NCBI GenBank assembly: GCA_917880885.1
Contig: OU862915.1
Span: 35,720,676 to 35,784,675, forward strand
Source: Limnephilus marmoratus
Lineage: Eukaryota > Arthropoda > Insecta > Trichoptera > Limnephilidae
Direction of reading: 5' to 3'
Length of the DNA: 64,000 bases
Shown: positions 22,255-33,746 of the stretch, piece by piece
Position numbering within the stretch: position 1 is the first letter of the stretch
Layout of the letters: every line of letters begins with the position of its first letter
The notes under the pieces: model-generated
Told to the model about the DNA's origin: nothing
Databases searched by the model: none
What the model saw: the letters and a program-made list of their open reading frames with translations, nothing else
Made by a program: the position numbers and the translations under genes

Positions 22255-22320
22255 GCATCAGGTGGGAATGATTTCCACCCCTAAACTGGCATCAGGTGGG
22301 AATGATTTCCTTATTCTATC
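22255..22320 (+). repeat. Tandem duplication of about 34 bases
   Basis: CAGGCATCAGGTGGGAATGATTTCC, preceded by CACCCCTGAA, is followed at once by CTGGCATCAGGTGGGAATGATTTCC preceded by CACCCCTAAA. It lies upstream of a SINE-C-like element. Confidence 0.7.
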
Positions 22321-22399
22321 GGTATTTCAATGGAAGATGCTGCAAGGAGCCAGCGTCATTGACTTCTTCGGTACCGATGCGCAGTCGGGCCGCCAAACG

Positions 22400-22595
22400 C
22401 GCGCCCAACATTTGTACATAGTTGACATTTGTCACATGAGAGCGGGTCGTTTCTACGACTAGTCAAGATTCAGGTCCATTCCTTATTTTCCACAAAAAGA
22501 TCCTCCACACAGCATCCCCAAAGTTGACATAGGTCCGAAGGGAAATTAGTTTCTTCAGGGTAACCTGTGTAGCGTTAAAGTAAAAAAAAAACAAT
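22400..22595 (+). repeat. SINE-C tail with alternative head (subfamily 2)
   Basis: The 3' part (TCCTCCACACAGCATCCCC to an A run after 22580) is the SINE-C tail. The part in front (GTCACATGAGAGCGGGTCG, TTTCTACGACTAGTCA) is not the usual SINE-C head but matches 31140-31180. Two heads therefore share one tail. Confidence 0.65.
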
Positions 22596-22847
22596 CAAAA
22601 TAATCTTAATACCTAATTTATATTTGTGCAGGGTTGATCAGAAAAAAAGAGTTAATACGCTACACAAATTAAACTATAGCCACGATTATGAAAAAGATAA
22701 AAAAATCTTCTTTATAAAAAAGATATTTCATTCATTCAATATATGTATTATCAATATTGCACTGAGGTAAAATAAACTTAACTTCAACCTTTGTGAATTA
22801 CTGCTTAAAATCACTATTTTTAAACGAGTATTAGAATTAGTTTTGAC

Positions 22848-23265
22848 GACCTCCGTAGTCCAGTGGCTAAGACTCTTGACTCACATTCCGGAGGTCGCGG
22901 GTTCGAACCCGGCATGCGCAAATAAATTTTATTTGATTAATTTGTGTTATTTCACAATTAATTCATTTAAAATAATATATAGTATATTTGCGGCATGTTC
23001 CAGAGTGGAAGATACTATCAGTATCGCCCTGGTGTAAGACCACCATTCAGAATTGAAACGTTGCTTGAAAATGGCTTTAGCCGTGTTTAGTGACCAGATC
23101 TGAATAGCCAGGTACTTCCCAACCTTCCTCTTCCCACCTCCTTCCCCTCCCCTCTACCTTCAGCCTCACAACATACCCCAATCGGGGATGCCATAGTCTC
23201 ACTGGCTCCAGACGGGAGCAGTTGAGATTCTTGTGCGGTATTCACTGTAAAAAAAAAAAAAAGTT
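22848..23265 (+). repeat. SINE-A copy 3, full length
   Basis: The head at 22848-22922 is the best tRNA-like one here: A box TAGTCCAGTGGCTAAG, B box GGGTTCGAACCC. It reads as the typical SVVQWLRLLTHIPEVAGSNPA peptide of tRNA-derived SINEs. The body and tail match copy 1, ending in ATTCACTG and a long A run. It is not a functional tRNA gene, because the sequence continues directly into the SINE body. Confidence 0.9.
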
Positions 23266-23269
23266 AAGG

Positions 23270-24720
23270 GGTTATTCAACTCGTACTCATTCATAACGTT
23301 AAAAAATCATTGTAATCGATAAAATGGTAACTTTTTACAAGAACTTTCATCGATCGAGTTTATTGTTCATTAAGCCTTTGTCAAGGGGCAATGACTGTTA
23401 AGAATTCAAAAAACCTGAAAAAAATCCGTTGAAAAACAACGGTGAGGAGATGGAATTTTTTCAGCCAACAATGGTCCATTGTGGCAAAGAATAATAATTC
23501 ACTGTGCACAAAACACCTTCTCTATTTAAATAAGACACGAAACTTTGAATCACTTCGGCTTTCCGGGGGTTGTTTTAATTCTGTGATAATTCAACCCACC
23601 CCCTTTCTCAATTCTAAGGCTGTGGGAAGGCTGCGCTGCAAGGAAACAGGAACTACGTTTGTATCTTTGTCTTTCTTACAGGCTCCCTTCCGTTTCTTGT
23701 GGAATCTGAGGTTTAGGGGTGGAAGGCCCCGGAGATTACTTCTGATAATTGAATTTTAATGTTAAACCGTAAGAGGCCATTGCTTTAATGACCAGGGAGG
23801 ATTCCGTCTTTTATGTAAGGATTCAATTGCGTTTTACATAAATGGAAGTGATGTCTGTTAACCTCTGCTTATGAACGGGTGTTTCGCGTCGACGACGTCT
23901 GTTCATATCAACAGTTCTTCTTTTTGATTTTATTGCCGGCAACCCGAGTTATAATAAGTTTAGTTTTTCCTTACACATTCAATGTCAGCTCTGTAAAGGT
24001 ATCGTGATCCCTTCTGATTATTAAGGATCTTTCACTCCGTTGTCTTCACAACTACAGATCAGATAATTTGTATTCACTCGTACCTACGGACGTGCAAATT
24101 ACTTTGTAAAACATAATCTTGTATTTTTCGATCTTCAAGTTATATGGCTATGGTTATTGAGCATAATTAATACCCCTATTTTGGAAAATTAAGAAACCTC
24201 CATATTATGTCACTGTTAGGCTTTCTGGAGCTAAGTCTCAAACCAATTACGAATCGCAATACAAGTTAATTTATATCGGTCATAGATGACGCCAGCAGGT
24301 ACTTACAGGTATCGCTAATATATAATTACATTAAATGAACTTTATTTCACTTTCCAATGGACAAAGAAATAAATCTGGTTTAACTTAAGTTACCACTTCT
24401 TCTTCATTTCTTGAATAGAAAACTAAAAGTAATTACTATGCCTTTGTCGATTGGGTGGGGAGTCTCCATACACGTCAGTGACATATAAATTTAAAAAATA
24501 ACAATAATTCGAAGGATGCAACTTATCTAAAGGGTGCTTTATTTAATTTTTATCTTTATTATTTTGCAGAAACAAACAGTACATAATTTCATAGTAGAAA
24601 ATAGTTCCAAAGTTATAGAATTTAACACAATAATTGGTACCAATGACATGTCGCTGTTATATACTTATGTTTTAATGTGATAAATTATACATTTTACCTA
24701 AATTAAGTCAGTAAATTATT
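23270..24720. other. Region without recognised features
   Basis: Includes a 105-codon plus frame at 23442-23759 (begins MRRWNFFSQQW, ends LLIIEF). I recognise no domain in it and see no repeat partner. Its composition is more balanced than its surroundings, so a short unknown exon is possible but unsupported. Confidence 0.3.
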
Positions 24721-24727
24721 GAAGGGG

Positions 24728-24800
24728 AGGGGTGTGTGTGAGTATTTGTATGTGTGTGTATGCGCGTGTGTGTGTGTGGATGTGTGTGTTATGTGTGCGA
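24728..24800. repeat. Imperfect GT microsatellite
   Basis: TGTGTG-rich tract with interruptions (GTATTTGTATG, TGCGCG, GGATG). Confidence 0.9.
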
Positions 24801-25471
24801 ATTCAATGTGCTAGAAATGTTTTTCTTAAATAGAGGGAAGGAATCAAAAAATATATCTTTTTTGTTCATATGAAGCGGATACTTTGTGATGTGACATTAT
24901 TATTTAAAAATAAAACAATAACTTTGTAAACGTGGTGTTAAAGTTATTGTTTTATTTTAAATTAAAAAATATATCGGTATTTGAGGTTTTTTTAATTGAG
25001 TTGAATCTTTGAAGGATGCGGGAAATGGGGGAGTTGGCTGCAGCGTTCTTATTATTACTGGTTGTATAAAAAAGGTTGGTGTGGCGAGTTATTTTAGATG
25101 GGATGTTAAAATTTATTTGGGATAGAAGTTCTTTTATTTAAAATAAAACATCTACTTGTTTCTCAAGTCCTAACTTTTCAGTCACCATTTGTAACCTACA
25201 CATTTTTAGAACATTGTATTTTTTGTACATTTAATTGCCGGTAACCCGGGAATTATTTCAGATAAAGTGATCATAAACAAATCAGTACGTTTCCTGCCTC
25301 ACCAGACGATGTCTGTTCTGAGAAGGGTGGTAATAATAAAAATAAAAGAGTACATAAAATTAAAACAACATAGAAATGAAAATACAAATTGTTTAAATCA
25401 GGTTGCAAAAAGAGACTAAATTATTTAAAAGGTTTCCTTAAAAGATAGTTTTGTATAAAGATATATTTTGT

Positions 25472-25797
25472 ATGTAGAACAATTTTCTCGGTTTACCCGC
25501 GTAACATAGTCCTCAATAGGACTTTTTAACTCCTGACGTTTCGAACAGATCTCACTGTCCATCTTCAAGCCTCATGTCTTGAGATTTTATCTCAAACTAA
25601 TCGCTTTCGCGTGTCTGTTCGGTCCAGAAGCTAAGACTTCTGGACCGAACAGAAACGTGAAAGCGATCAGTTTGAGACAAAAACTCAAGACATTAGGCCC
25701 CTGAAGATGGACAGTGAGATTTGTCCGAAACGTCAGCAGTTAAAAAGTCCTTTTAAGAACTACGTTACGCGGGTAAACCGAGAAAATTGTTGTACAT
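25472..25797. mobile_element. Foldback element, about 160-bp arms with 6-base loop
   Basis: The left arm begins ATGTAGAACAATTTTCTCGG. The right arm read in reverse begins ATGTACAACAATTTTCTCGG. They meet at GGTCCAGAAG-CTAAGA-CTTCTGGACC (25621-25646). The arms pair almost continuously, with scattered mismatches. No open frame and no clear target duplication. It is a foldback MITE or an inverted duplication of a single element. Transcription would give a long hairpin RNA. Confidence 0.9.
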
Positions 25798-25799
25798 CT

Positions 25800-26600
25800 T
25801 ACACCCGTGAAAACCTTAACCATAACATACATTTGGGTATATGAATGTATATTTGTATAGTACTGTATAAATGTACATATACACACATATATACATAAAT
25901 ATATACTCTTGCGGATAAAAAATTCATATCTACCTATCTTTTATTTCAATAATTGACTTTATATTCAGACTTTTTATTCCTTAATACGAGTAATAGGTAT
26001 TACATGCTTTAAAAAATTTCCCCTTAAAAGCTTCTTTGAAGCTTAAAAATTTTCCCCCTTAAAAAACTTTACTACTTCTACCATTACCCAAGTCTTATTG
26101 AAAACCTGGTCATTAAAAATTTACTTAATATTTCCGCCCCAACATTATCTCAACCCTGAAATCCTTCGACAAAATCTACGAACTGCGGAAATCAGGTCAC
26201 ATGGCGTTTTAAACCTAAAAATTCTTGACCTAAAAGTAACCTTATAAAGGTAGCAGACATTACGTGAAATACCCTGGCTTAGGTATCTTCTAAGCTTTCG
26301 AAAGAAATTGGTCGCCCGATAAAGAAATAGGCTTACACGGCCAACCTTTATCTAGATGCTTACGTCGCCTACTCACACGTGTGTGATATCTCTGAAAAAC
26401 ATATATCTGTTTCTGTGATATCCGAAGCAGTAACATATTTTTTTTGAAAAATTTGTTAAGAATTTTTTATTTTCATTTCCGATGTACCCGTTATGAGTTA
26501 AGATTTTGTTCAAAGCGAAAAAAACTTTTAAAAATATATTGACCGAAGTCGTGCTATAAGTGTACGTAAATGAGGTTCTGTTTTTCATTTATTTTTTTAA
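25800..26600. other. Region without recognised features
   Basis: AT-rich. The longest open frame is 71 codons on minus, with no domain. Confidence 0.4.
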
Positions 26601-26605
26601 TTACT

Positions 26606-26785
26606 ATTTTTTTAAAAGAAAGACGAACATTCCCGGGTTACATACGTATAACCCAACCATACCACCAACACAGTAAGCGGTAAAAGTTGCTTGTGTCATG
26701 ATGGAGCCAGCCGAGAAATCGAACACGCGCTGGCTAAGTCCCAGATGAGGCCCAAACGTGATACCCACTCAGCCACTGACCTGAC
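26606..26785 (-). repeat. SINE-B copy 1
   Basis: On minus, CAGTGGCTGAGTGGGTATCACG (A-box-like) starts near 26780. GTGTTCGATTTCTCGGCTGG (B-box-like) follows, then a body with CAACACAGTAAGC in antisense and a 3' end TGTAACCCGGGAATGTTCG running into T/A-rich sequence. It matches copies at 27866 and 43561. Confidence 0.75.
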
Positions 26786-27164
26786 TGACTGATTATATGG
26801 CAACTTTATGTTACACTTTTTTTTTTAAATAAAAGCTTCTCAAAAAAAGAATTTTAGAAGCCGGATAATAAAGGCAGACCTTTTAATATTTTAACTATAA
26901 GGCAGATATCTGATTTTGAAAAAATCTGACGAATGGTTTGTTCTAGCGTTGTGAAATTTGCATTTCATTTTACGATTTATAAACCATTTACAATATTGAA
27001 GAGAGACAATGGAATTTCGGTAAAAAAAAAGAATTGCAATAAAAATACTTGATATATTTGAACCATGATATGAAACCTATTAGGATAATATATGCTTCGA
27101 ATTTAAATGTTAGAAAAGGTTGAAAACTCCATTCAAAAGAACCAAATACTTGATTCGGGTCATG

Positions 27165-27300
27165 ACATGAGTCAGAATAACAGAATGGTTTTATGAAACG
27201 ATGTATCGATGCGATTGAAGCAAGGGCAGCGTGTCAAGATCGAGTTGTTTGGCGGTCCATCGACTCTGCCTACCCCTGGGATGAAAAGGCGAGATGTTTA
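27165..27300 (+). pseudogene. LINE C-terminal remnant
   Basis: Fragments such as SRSSCLAVHRLCLPLG and the DNA text GTCGATTCTG-like CTCTGCCTACCCCTGGGATG match the 3' end of the decayed LINE at 58540-58660, where the same peptide outline occurs. Very short and broken. Confidence 0.5.
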
Positions 27301-28017
27301 TTTAATTAGTTAGATTTTTTATCTAGGTTTACAAGGTTTTGTCTTTATATACTATAGAATGTTAAAATGAACTTCCCTGTTAAATTACAAACAATGTTAC
27401 TACCGCAATAATGCTTGCAAACTCCTGCAAACTTTCTTACAGGACTTTCAGGAAACATGCAGTACGTAAGTTTTATTTTCAGTAGTACAAACTTTTGTTT
27501 ATTACTTTAGCAAGAAAGGACCTTTTGTTTAGGAATTACATCATTCGGAAGAGGACTGGATGAGATTGTTGCGAAAAACATCCTCTGAAAAGCATATTCG
27601 AAATTAAGTTATTAGTTACAACGTTTGATACAAAGAAGTTACTTCGTATTCAACTCGTATCTATGCCAAGTCTTCTTCCAAGAATAATTCACAATGTAGT
27701 ATCTATACAAAGGCAATCGGTTTTAATTTTAAGATTCTAATTAAATAACCATCACAAAATATTAATCCGTTTATACGTATGTTCGTTTTTAATTACGATT
27801 AATATATTTTTTAAAACGTATAGTCCGATGATGGTTTTTCTCAGTTTAAAAAAAAACCTTTTTTTATTAAAATTAATACCAACATACCCGGATTACAATT
27901 ATCCCAATACGGTTTGAAAATCTCCAACTGCTATCACATTACGCGGAAAATGTTGCTAATGTGTCGTGTTGGAGGACTTAGCCAGTCGAGGAATCGAATA
28001 CGCGACGACGCCCGGGT

Positions 28018-28403
28018 GCGTATTTACAATCCCTACCGCGTTTCAGTCGCTTTAAATTTTCAATATCAAAATTTAAATATTTAGAAATAAAATTATTAAT
28101 TTCTAATATACACATTGGAAAGATTATTTTATCTAGATTTTAGAACAATTTTTGTTTTTGCAAAGGGATAAAAAATGATCAAAATAGAGGTGTATTTACA
28201 ATATATGGGAATAATATTAAAATTTAAATATTTAGAAATAAAGTTATTAATTTTTAATATACACACCAGAAAGATTATTTTATCTAGATTTTATAACAAT
28301 TTTTGTTTTTGCAATGTGATAAAAAATAACCAATATAGAGGTATATTTAAAATGTAAATTGTCGTTACCGCGACTGAATCGTTATAGGTTTTGTAAAAAC
28401 GCC
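28018..28403. mobile_element. Small TIR element with 8-bp target duplication
   Basis: It is flanked by GCCCGGGT at 28010-28017 and 28404-28411. Ends are inverted over about 33 bases: GCGTATTTACAATCCCTACC on the left against GGCGTTTTTACAAAACCTAT read from the right, both reaching TCAGTCG. An 8-bp duplication is what hAT-family elements make. The interior is a 151-bp tandem duplication without coding potential. Likely a hAT-type MITE; the assignment rests on duplication length only. Confidence 0.8.
28066..28362. repeat. 151-bp tandem duplication
   Basis: ATTTAAATATTTAGAAATAAA begins at 28071 and again at 28222. Both copies contain GATTATTTTATCTAGATTTT and end in AATAGAGGT(G/A)TATTTA. It makes up most of the small TIR element. 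Confidence 0.85.
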
Positions 28404-28709
28404 GCCCGGGTGGGACCCAAACGCGATGCTCACTAATTAATATTTTTTTAAATAAAAATGAATATTCATTTATACTTTTATAAAAAGTCAATGGTTCCAT
28501 AATATTACGAATAAATTAGGATACATTTATCCGAGACGCTATCCAGGTTACAAACCTATTCTTAGAATGATTGTTTCTAATAAAACCGGTGGTTGCCCGT
28601 TATATGGAAAAAATAATTAGTTGAAGATAATATTGTAAATTCTCAAATTTTAAATATGAGATTGACATTTTTAAATAACGGTTGACAGTTTTAAATATGA
28701 CGGTTTCAT

Positions 28710-28770
28710 AGAAGGTGGCAATGGCGAAATGGTCTGGGTTCGAGTCCCAATTGCGACCATTATCTTTTTC
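28710..28770 (+). repeat. Possible tRNA-like remnant
   Basis: TGGGTTCGAGTCCCAATTGCG is a good B box and T-arm. The upstream GGTGGCAATGGCGAAATGG is only a weak A-box match and no cloverleaf is apparent. Probably a SINE head remnant. Confidence 0.25.
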
Positions 28771-28774
28771 TATT

Positions 28775-29280
28775 TTTCTGTGTCTTGTTCTCTTTCATAT
28801 TTTCATTTAGATTATTATTGTTATCTCTTCGTCTTCAATGATAATATTTAGTTACTATTTTGAGAGTGAATTTATGTGAGTTATCAGCATGCGTTATTCG
28901 CTGTATCATTCGTCCGATGGTGATGCAATTTTGAAATGGTGAGCTCCGACGTTATGAAGTTTGAATATAAAAATACAACTGGTGGTGCGCGAATTGTTTG
29001 AAAATTTTGTGCATGTCATACAATTTAGCGGCAAGGAGAAAAAGTGGGAGTGGGAGGGAAATCCAGTAGGTGGACGAAGGAATGGGAGGGTTTCGTCAGA
29101 GGGTGGGGGACGAGGGAGGGGCAGAGGGAAAGATTGAAAGGAGACGTAGTATCAGTAGAGGATAGCAAGTTGTAAATTTGTATACACGCATCGGGAAACC
29201 TTCTGATTTATTTGTGTACGCACCGGTCGGGAAAATGAAAATATCGTGTTGTGTAACACAATTAAAACTCAAACCCCTTT
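28775..29280. other. Region with a G-rich purine tract
   Basis: Strongly purine-biased from 29015 to 29150 (GGGAG and GAGGG motifs). The minus-strand 88-codon frame at 29096-29362 starts MILRNSSEMAK and has no domain I recognise. 29284-29315 carries a short motif (GGCATTGCAACGCATGCCGGGACT) shared in reverse with 3370-3395 and loosely with 44540-44570. Confidence 0.4.
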
Positions 29281-29409
29281 TTTTGAGTGGCATTGCAACG
29301 CATGCCGGGACTCGGTAGTTAAGACAAATTTTGGCCATTTCTGAAGAATTACGCAAGATCACATTAAAAAAAAAAAACTAATTTTTATTTTTTTTAAATC
29401 TCTTCAATT

Positions 29410-30570
29410 CGACTTTTAGATGGGTCTCTGCAGTACTCATCGCCGCAGCTTACCTATTATAACTTTGAACCAACGGAGTTGACGCGTCAAAAATTAACAC
29501 AGGAAGACTTCGAAATGTGTGCAGAAAAAAAATCACTGGTTGCATTTTGCATTATGTCAAGATTTTTTTAATGATTGCAAAAGAGTAACTCCACGAGACG
29601 ATGTACTTGCTGCTTTATTTTTTTTTTCAAATGAAATAAGTAGCACTCACACAGTAGTACGAGCAGTAGTGCCAATAAAAACCTTTATGACAAAATATTT
29701 ATTATCTCTGCCTACCACTGCGGTGGAAGGGCTTAATTTTTAGCTATATGTTTAAATAAACTATGTACTTTCATTAGATCTACCACAAAATTAGAGGTAA
29801 CTGTATGTTTTTTTTAACTTCACCTTCGTGAGAATATCGATGATAACTGATATTTTTTTTTAAATAATATTATGACTACTAGAATAATTTCTCGATATTT
29901 CGGTGATCAGATTGAATCCATGTTTTTCTCCAAAAAAATAATGTATTTCCAGAATAATTAGTAAGATCAACCTATTACTGCCACCTATGAAATTACTTTG
30001 AAACTCGGATCAAATATACAACCCTTTTTGCTGTTTGTTTCGTTTAGTTCTTCGGTAAAACAATTCATATTTTAAAATACGTAGGTATCTGGTTTAAAAA
30101 TTAAAATAAATAATTAGTCTTAAATTGAAATCGAAATAAAATAGGTAGGCATTTAAAATCACCTAATAAATAACGTCAAAAATTAATAGGAAAGTTCAAT
30201 GAAATAGTAATCCAGTTACAGTCTGAAATTTTCAATGTAGTATACACAAAATGACAACTCCAGAATGGCACATTACAGGAAGATAAACGTAAGTTTAAAG
30301 GGCCACAATGGTCCAAGTGCATATATTCATTATTTTAGCTAACCGGTGTCCATAAATTAGTGGTGCTTTGCGAAAAGAAGTGATACGTCATATTCTTAGC
30401 AATTTTTTGTTCAAAGTTTTATTTTTTTTGTCAAAAATGATTAACGAAACAATAGACGTTAAATAAAAAATAACACGGCTAAAAATTATAAATAAAATGA
30501 AAGCCTTAAAAAGGCTGTGCAAATGGGCTAGTCATCTTCTTACAGTTCATTGAATTTACCCGAAGGGAAT
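29410..30570. other. Region without recognised features
   Basis: AT-rich; one 74-codon plus frame at 29519 without a domain. Confidence 0.4.
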
Positions 30571-30574
30571 TATG

Positions 30575-30750
30575 TTTTTCAAGTGAAAACTTCTTTAGCA
30601 CCGTTGTGATTTGAAATTAAAAAAACAAAAGAGACAAAATAGGATTTAGCCTGCGAGAGAATGAGATAGAATAATCGGTCTCCTGTTTGTGCTTTGTAAA
30701 TAATCGTTCTCCCCTTTATGCGGTGCTTTGCAGCCTCCCCACTCTTGTAT
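30575..30750 (-). repeat. Dispersed single copy of the 39-kb repeat
   Basis: On minus it reads CAAGAGTGGGGAGGCTGC, AAGCACCGCATAAAGGGGAG, AGGAGACCGATTATT, CATTCTCTCGCAGGCTAAAT, then TTTCAAATCACAACGGTGCT. The same order occurs at 39967-40120 and in part at 39262-39420. Confidence 0.75.
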
Positions 30751-30879
30751 AATTTAATTTACTGAAGCTTTCACTTCTACCCTGTGTGAACTGAATACTT
30801 GATTTTTGTTGTTATTTATCTAAATAATCTTAACAAAGGGATTGCAATATTTAGAGCTCCAGCATCGATGCACGGAAAT

Positions 30880-31372
30880 ATGCATAACGCTCGCCCTACT
30901 TTTTGATAAGAACTGGATGTTTTACGACTGTTTCTTAAGTTCAACAGCTCGGCTGATGTTTTGATTTGCCGGCCTCCGTATTTCCTTACTCTTACAACAT
31001 AGGTCTCTCCAAGACCTAGGTTTACTCCTTCCTTTTTATAAAAAGACCCTTCGCTCTCGACCCCACCATCAGCTTCGGCACCGGTGCACATTCTAGAAAA
31101 ATACCAAAAAAAGCACCCAATATTTGTATACGATTGATATATGTCACATGAGATTGGGTCATTTCTACGACTCGTTAATCAGTTTAACAGCTCGGCTGTG
31201 GTTTTGATTCCTGGGCTCTGTGTTTTCTCCCTTCTACAACATGGGTCTCTCCCAAGACGAGACCCAGATTCACTCCTTTCTATCCACAAAAATACTCTGC
31301 ACAAAGCATCCTCAAAGATGACGTTGGCCCTAGGGGAAATTATTTTCCTCGAGATTTTCTTTGTGTAATTAC
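30880..31372 (+). repeat. SINE-C subfamily 2 with duplicated head
   Basis: Two related head segments (CAACAGCTCGGCTGATGTTTTGATTTG near 30942 and TAACAGCTCGGCTGTGGTTTTGATTCC near 31187) are each followed by an AACAT(A/G)GGTCTCTCC block. Then comes one SINE-C tail (CAAAGCATCCTCAAAGATGACG, GGGGAAATTATTTTCCTCG). The second head contains a B-box-like GTTTTGATTCC. Confidence 0.65.
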
Positions 31373-31429
31373 GGTAAGTTTTTGATTTTAAAAAAATCGA
31401 TTATAATTTTTTCACAAAATTGCTTCAAA

Positions 31430-31610
31430 TTGCGTTAGCCGTGTTTAGTGACCAGATCTGAATGGCCAGGTACTTCCTCACCTTCGTCTTCTCATCTTTC
31501 TCCCCTCCCCACTACCTTTAGCCTCACAACATACCCCAAATGGGGATACAATTATCGCACTGGCGCCAGACAAGAGCGGCTGAGCCTCCTGTGAGGTATA
31601 ACTATTAAAA
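31430..31610 (+). repeat. SINE-A copy 4, 3' half
   Basis: GTGACCAGATCTGAATGGCC through CACAACATACCCCAAATGGG to GTGAGGTATAAC matches the SINE-A tail. The head is missing. Confidence 0.75.
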
Positions 31611-31614
31611 AATA

Positions 31615-32350
31615 AAATTGTTTTTTTATTTATTTTATGTGTTTTTAAAATGACACAGCGACTATTAAAATGTTTTCCAGGTACCTACTTAAGTTATATC
31701 ATCGCTCGTTCATAAAACTGAAAACGTAAGCTGCTCATAATTCAAAGGAACTCTACGTTATCAGAGGCAACTTAATAAGTAAGCTGGGGATTTAATTACT
31801 GAACTAAAAATCAGCCGAGCGAGTGAACTTATAAAGTGAATAAGCTCGTCTTCTTCTAACACTGTTTTATAAGTACCTACCTAAGTTGCGAGCTACTATA
31901 AGATGAGTCTCATCTAAACGTTATATATTTTCATTGTTAACAGATAAATTAAAAAAATAATTCCTTACCACTTCTTAATCATTAAGGGATGATTGGGAAT
32001 TATCTGCGTTTATTATTTTATGGGAAGTATACCTAATATCGTCTGTCGGTCACGTTTATTACTAAGAATAGGCTTTTGGTTTCGGCCAAATCTCTTTCAT
32101 ATTAATCTTAATTTTAGAATTGAGGATTTAGACAAAACACCCAACCAAACTGAAAAATTATTTTTGTAATCAAAGTGTATATCAAACATCCTTTACGGAT
32201 ATAAGCTACTTTATTTTATTTGTGTTTAAATTATAAAATAAAGGTCGTTGAGGATTTTCATATTTCATGATTTTAGAGAAAGCTTGGAAAATTATTGTGA
32301 GTAAAAGATAAACGTTTAAAAAAGCGATTTTACTACATCTTATATATAAA
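31615..32350. other. Region without recognised features
   Basis: AT-rich, no open frame of note. Confidence 0.4.
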
Positions 32351-32356
32351 AATGAA

Positions 32357-32900
32357 TCAAACTACAAAATACAAAATTAAGTTTTTTGTGATACGGGTCA
32401 AAACGGGTGAGGCAACCGCTTCTCTTAATTCGATTTTCTTTAATTCGACTGCTTCTAAATTATTCAATCTGTTGCCATGAGCACTTCTGTGAAGAATATT
32501 TATACCGATATTTTGATATAAGGTATGATAATTATCAATAAGATGATTGGCAAATTCCGAAAATCCATTATTATAAAGCATTTATGATGTTTTAATAATT
32601 CTATTGACGACATGATGTATTGTTTTATCTGTGTAAAATGCTGAACAATCTAAATTTATCGTATTTATCTTTGATTGACTAAAATTTTGCCTAAATAGTT
32701 ATTTGTATAAAATACCGGTCTTAATTCAGAAGTATGGTTTTCTAGTCGCTGATGTATTGACTGCGAACCAATTGACTCTAAACAATGAAATATGGTTATT
32801 CAAAATGACCCAACTCTTTGAATAGCTTGGTGATAAATGTACTTTGGGAAGGAACCTGACCTTAATTTTTACACATCACGTTTTTGTGAGATTCGATGTT
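32357..32900 (-). pseudogene. Retroelement C-terminal remnant (GIY-YIG-associated type?)
   Basis: The minus frame 32581-32357 (74 codons) contains FANHLIDNYH, ILHRSAHGNRLNNLEAVE and a terminal segment. This F-x2-HL...H...ILH...G-x-LN-LE order resembles the end of retroelements that carry a C-terminal GIY-YIG endonuclease, as in Penelope-like elements. Broken fragments continue upstream to about 32900. Assignment tentative. Confidence 0.45.
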
Positions 32901-32904
32901 ATGG

Positions 32905-33740
32905 CGTCGATATTACAAAACCCAAGAGATCAATATAGGAGTTGATCATTGCACTTGTTACTTCCATAGACTGATAGTTCCTTGAGTTATTGTTTCAAAT
33001 ATCACATGTAAGTATTGACCATACACCTTATCAAAGGGTAAGTACAGCTTGGGTGGTAGAAGGAAGATGCAGGTTTTTTATTCTGTAGGAAGGAAAATGT
33101 TTTATTCATAAATAATGCCATTGGTAACTAAGAATGTTATTTTTGTTTTTATTACGTGGGCGAATAAGGTTTTTTTTTCACTTTCAAATAATATCAACAA
33201 AATCGGATTCACATCTATTGTTTACCACTACGTTTTTAAATTAGAGACAATGGAATTGTTCGCGCATTATAAATGGGATTGGTTAGGTATGCTTTTGCAG
33301 ACTTGGTGGGTACCAAATGCCGAATTCCTGAAATTATCCCACCTTCTTAATCTTCCCATACTAAATGTCACCATGAAAAAAGGCAATTGTTGCAAGGGAA
33401 GTACCCAAGTTTGGATAGGTGATAGTGTGCTTATCGGAGCTCAGTGTAAATTAACATCTCAGACAGGGCGCATATATCATAATATCTTTCTACAAAATAT
33501 ATTACGATTTCAAAATTTAGATTTCATTTTGTGAAGTGTACACCACAACCTGGAGACCAGTGAGGCCCCATCTGCAACGGTGAGTCCTGTTTTCCTTTAT
33601 CCAATCAGGGCTTATCTTATTTCCAAGAGCTCAGAACTGAACCATTGACAGACACTATCCATCGGATTTGCGAGTGGACGCATATCGTCGTCCCATGTAA
33701 CTTAGCGATCAAGTTGTTTTGGGACTGGTCCTTCGGGGGT
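32905..33740. other. Region with an unassigned 139-codon open frame
   Basis: Plus frame 33115-33534 begins MPLVTKNVIFVF and includes FAHYKWDWLGMLLQ and GSTQVWIGDSVLIGAQ. No family comes to mind. It has no repeat partner in the window and no obvious splice context apart from a GTGAGT at 33582. It could be an exon or chance. Confidence 0.2.
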
Positions 33741-33746
33741 TGCATA

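Larger units (their letters stand above)
27866..28440 (-). repeat. SINE-B copy 2, interrupted by a 386-bp insertion
   Basis: The 5' part on minus (GTGAGCATCGCGTTTGGGTC) lies at 28435-28404. The rest (CGTCGTCGCGTATTCGATTC, GACTGGCTAAGTCCTCC) continues from 28017 down. Removing the insert at 28018-28403 and one copy of GCCCGGGT restores the order seen in copy 3 at 43561. Confidence 0.8.

Noticed and set aside
22848..22922. tRNA gene
   Set aside because: Good A and B boxes, but the sequence runs directly into the SINE-A body shared with two other loci. It is the SINE promoter head.
33115..33534. 139-codon frame as a definite gene
   Set aside because: No domain, no homologous copy and no splice evidence; kept only as a region note.
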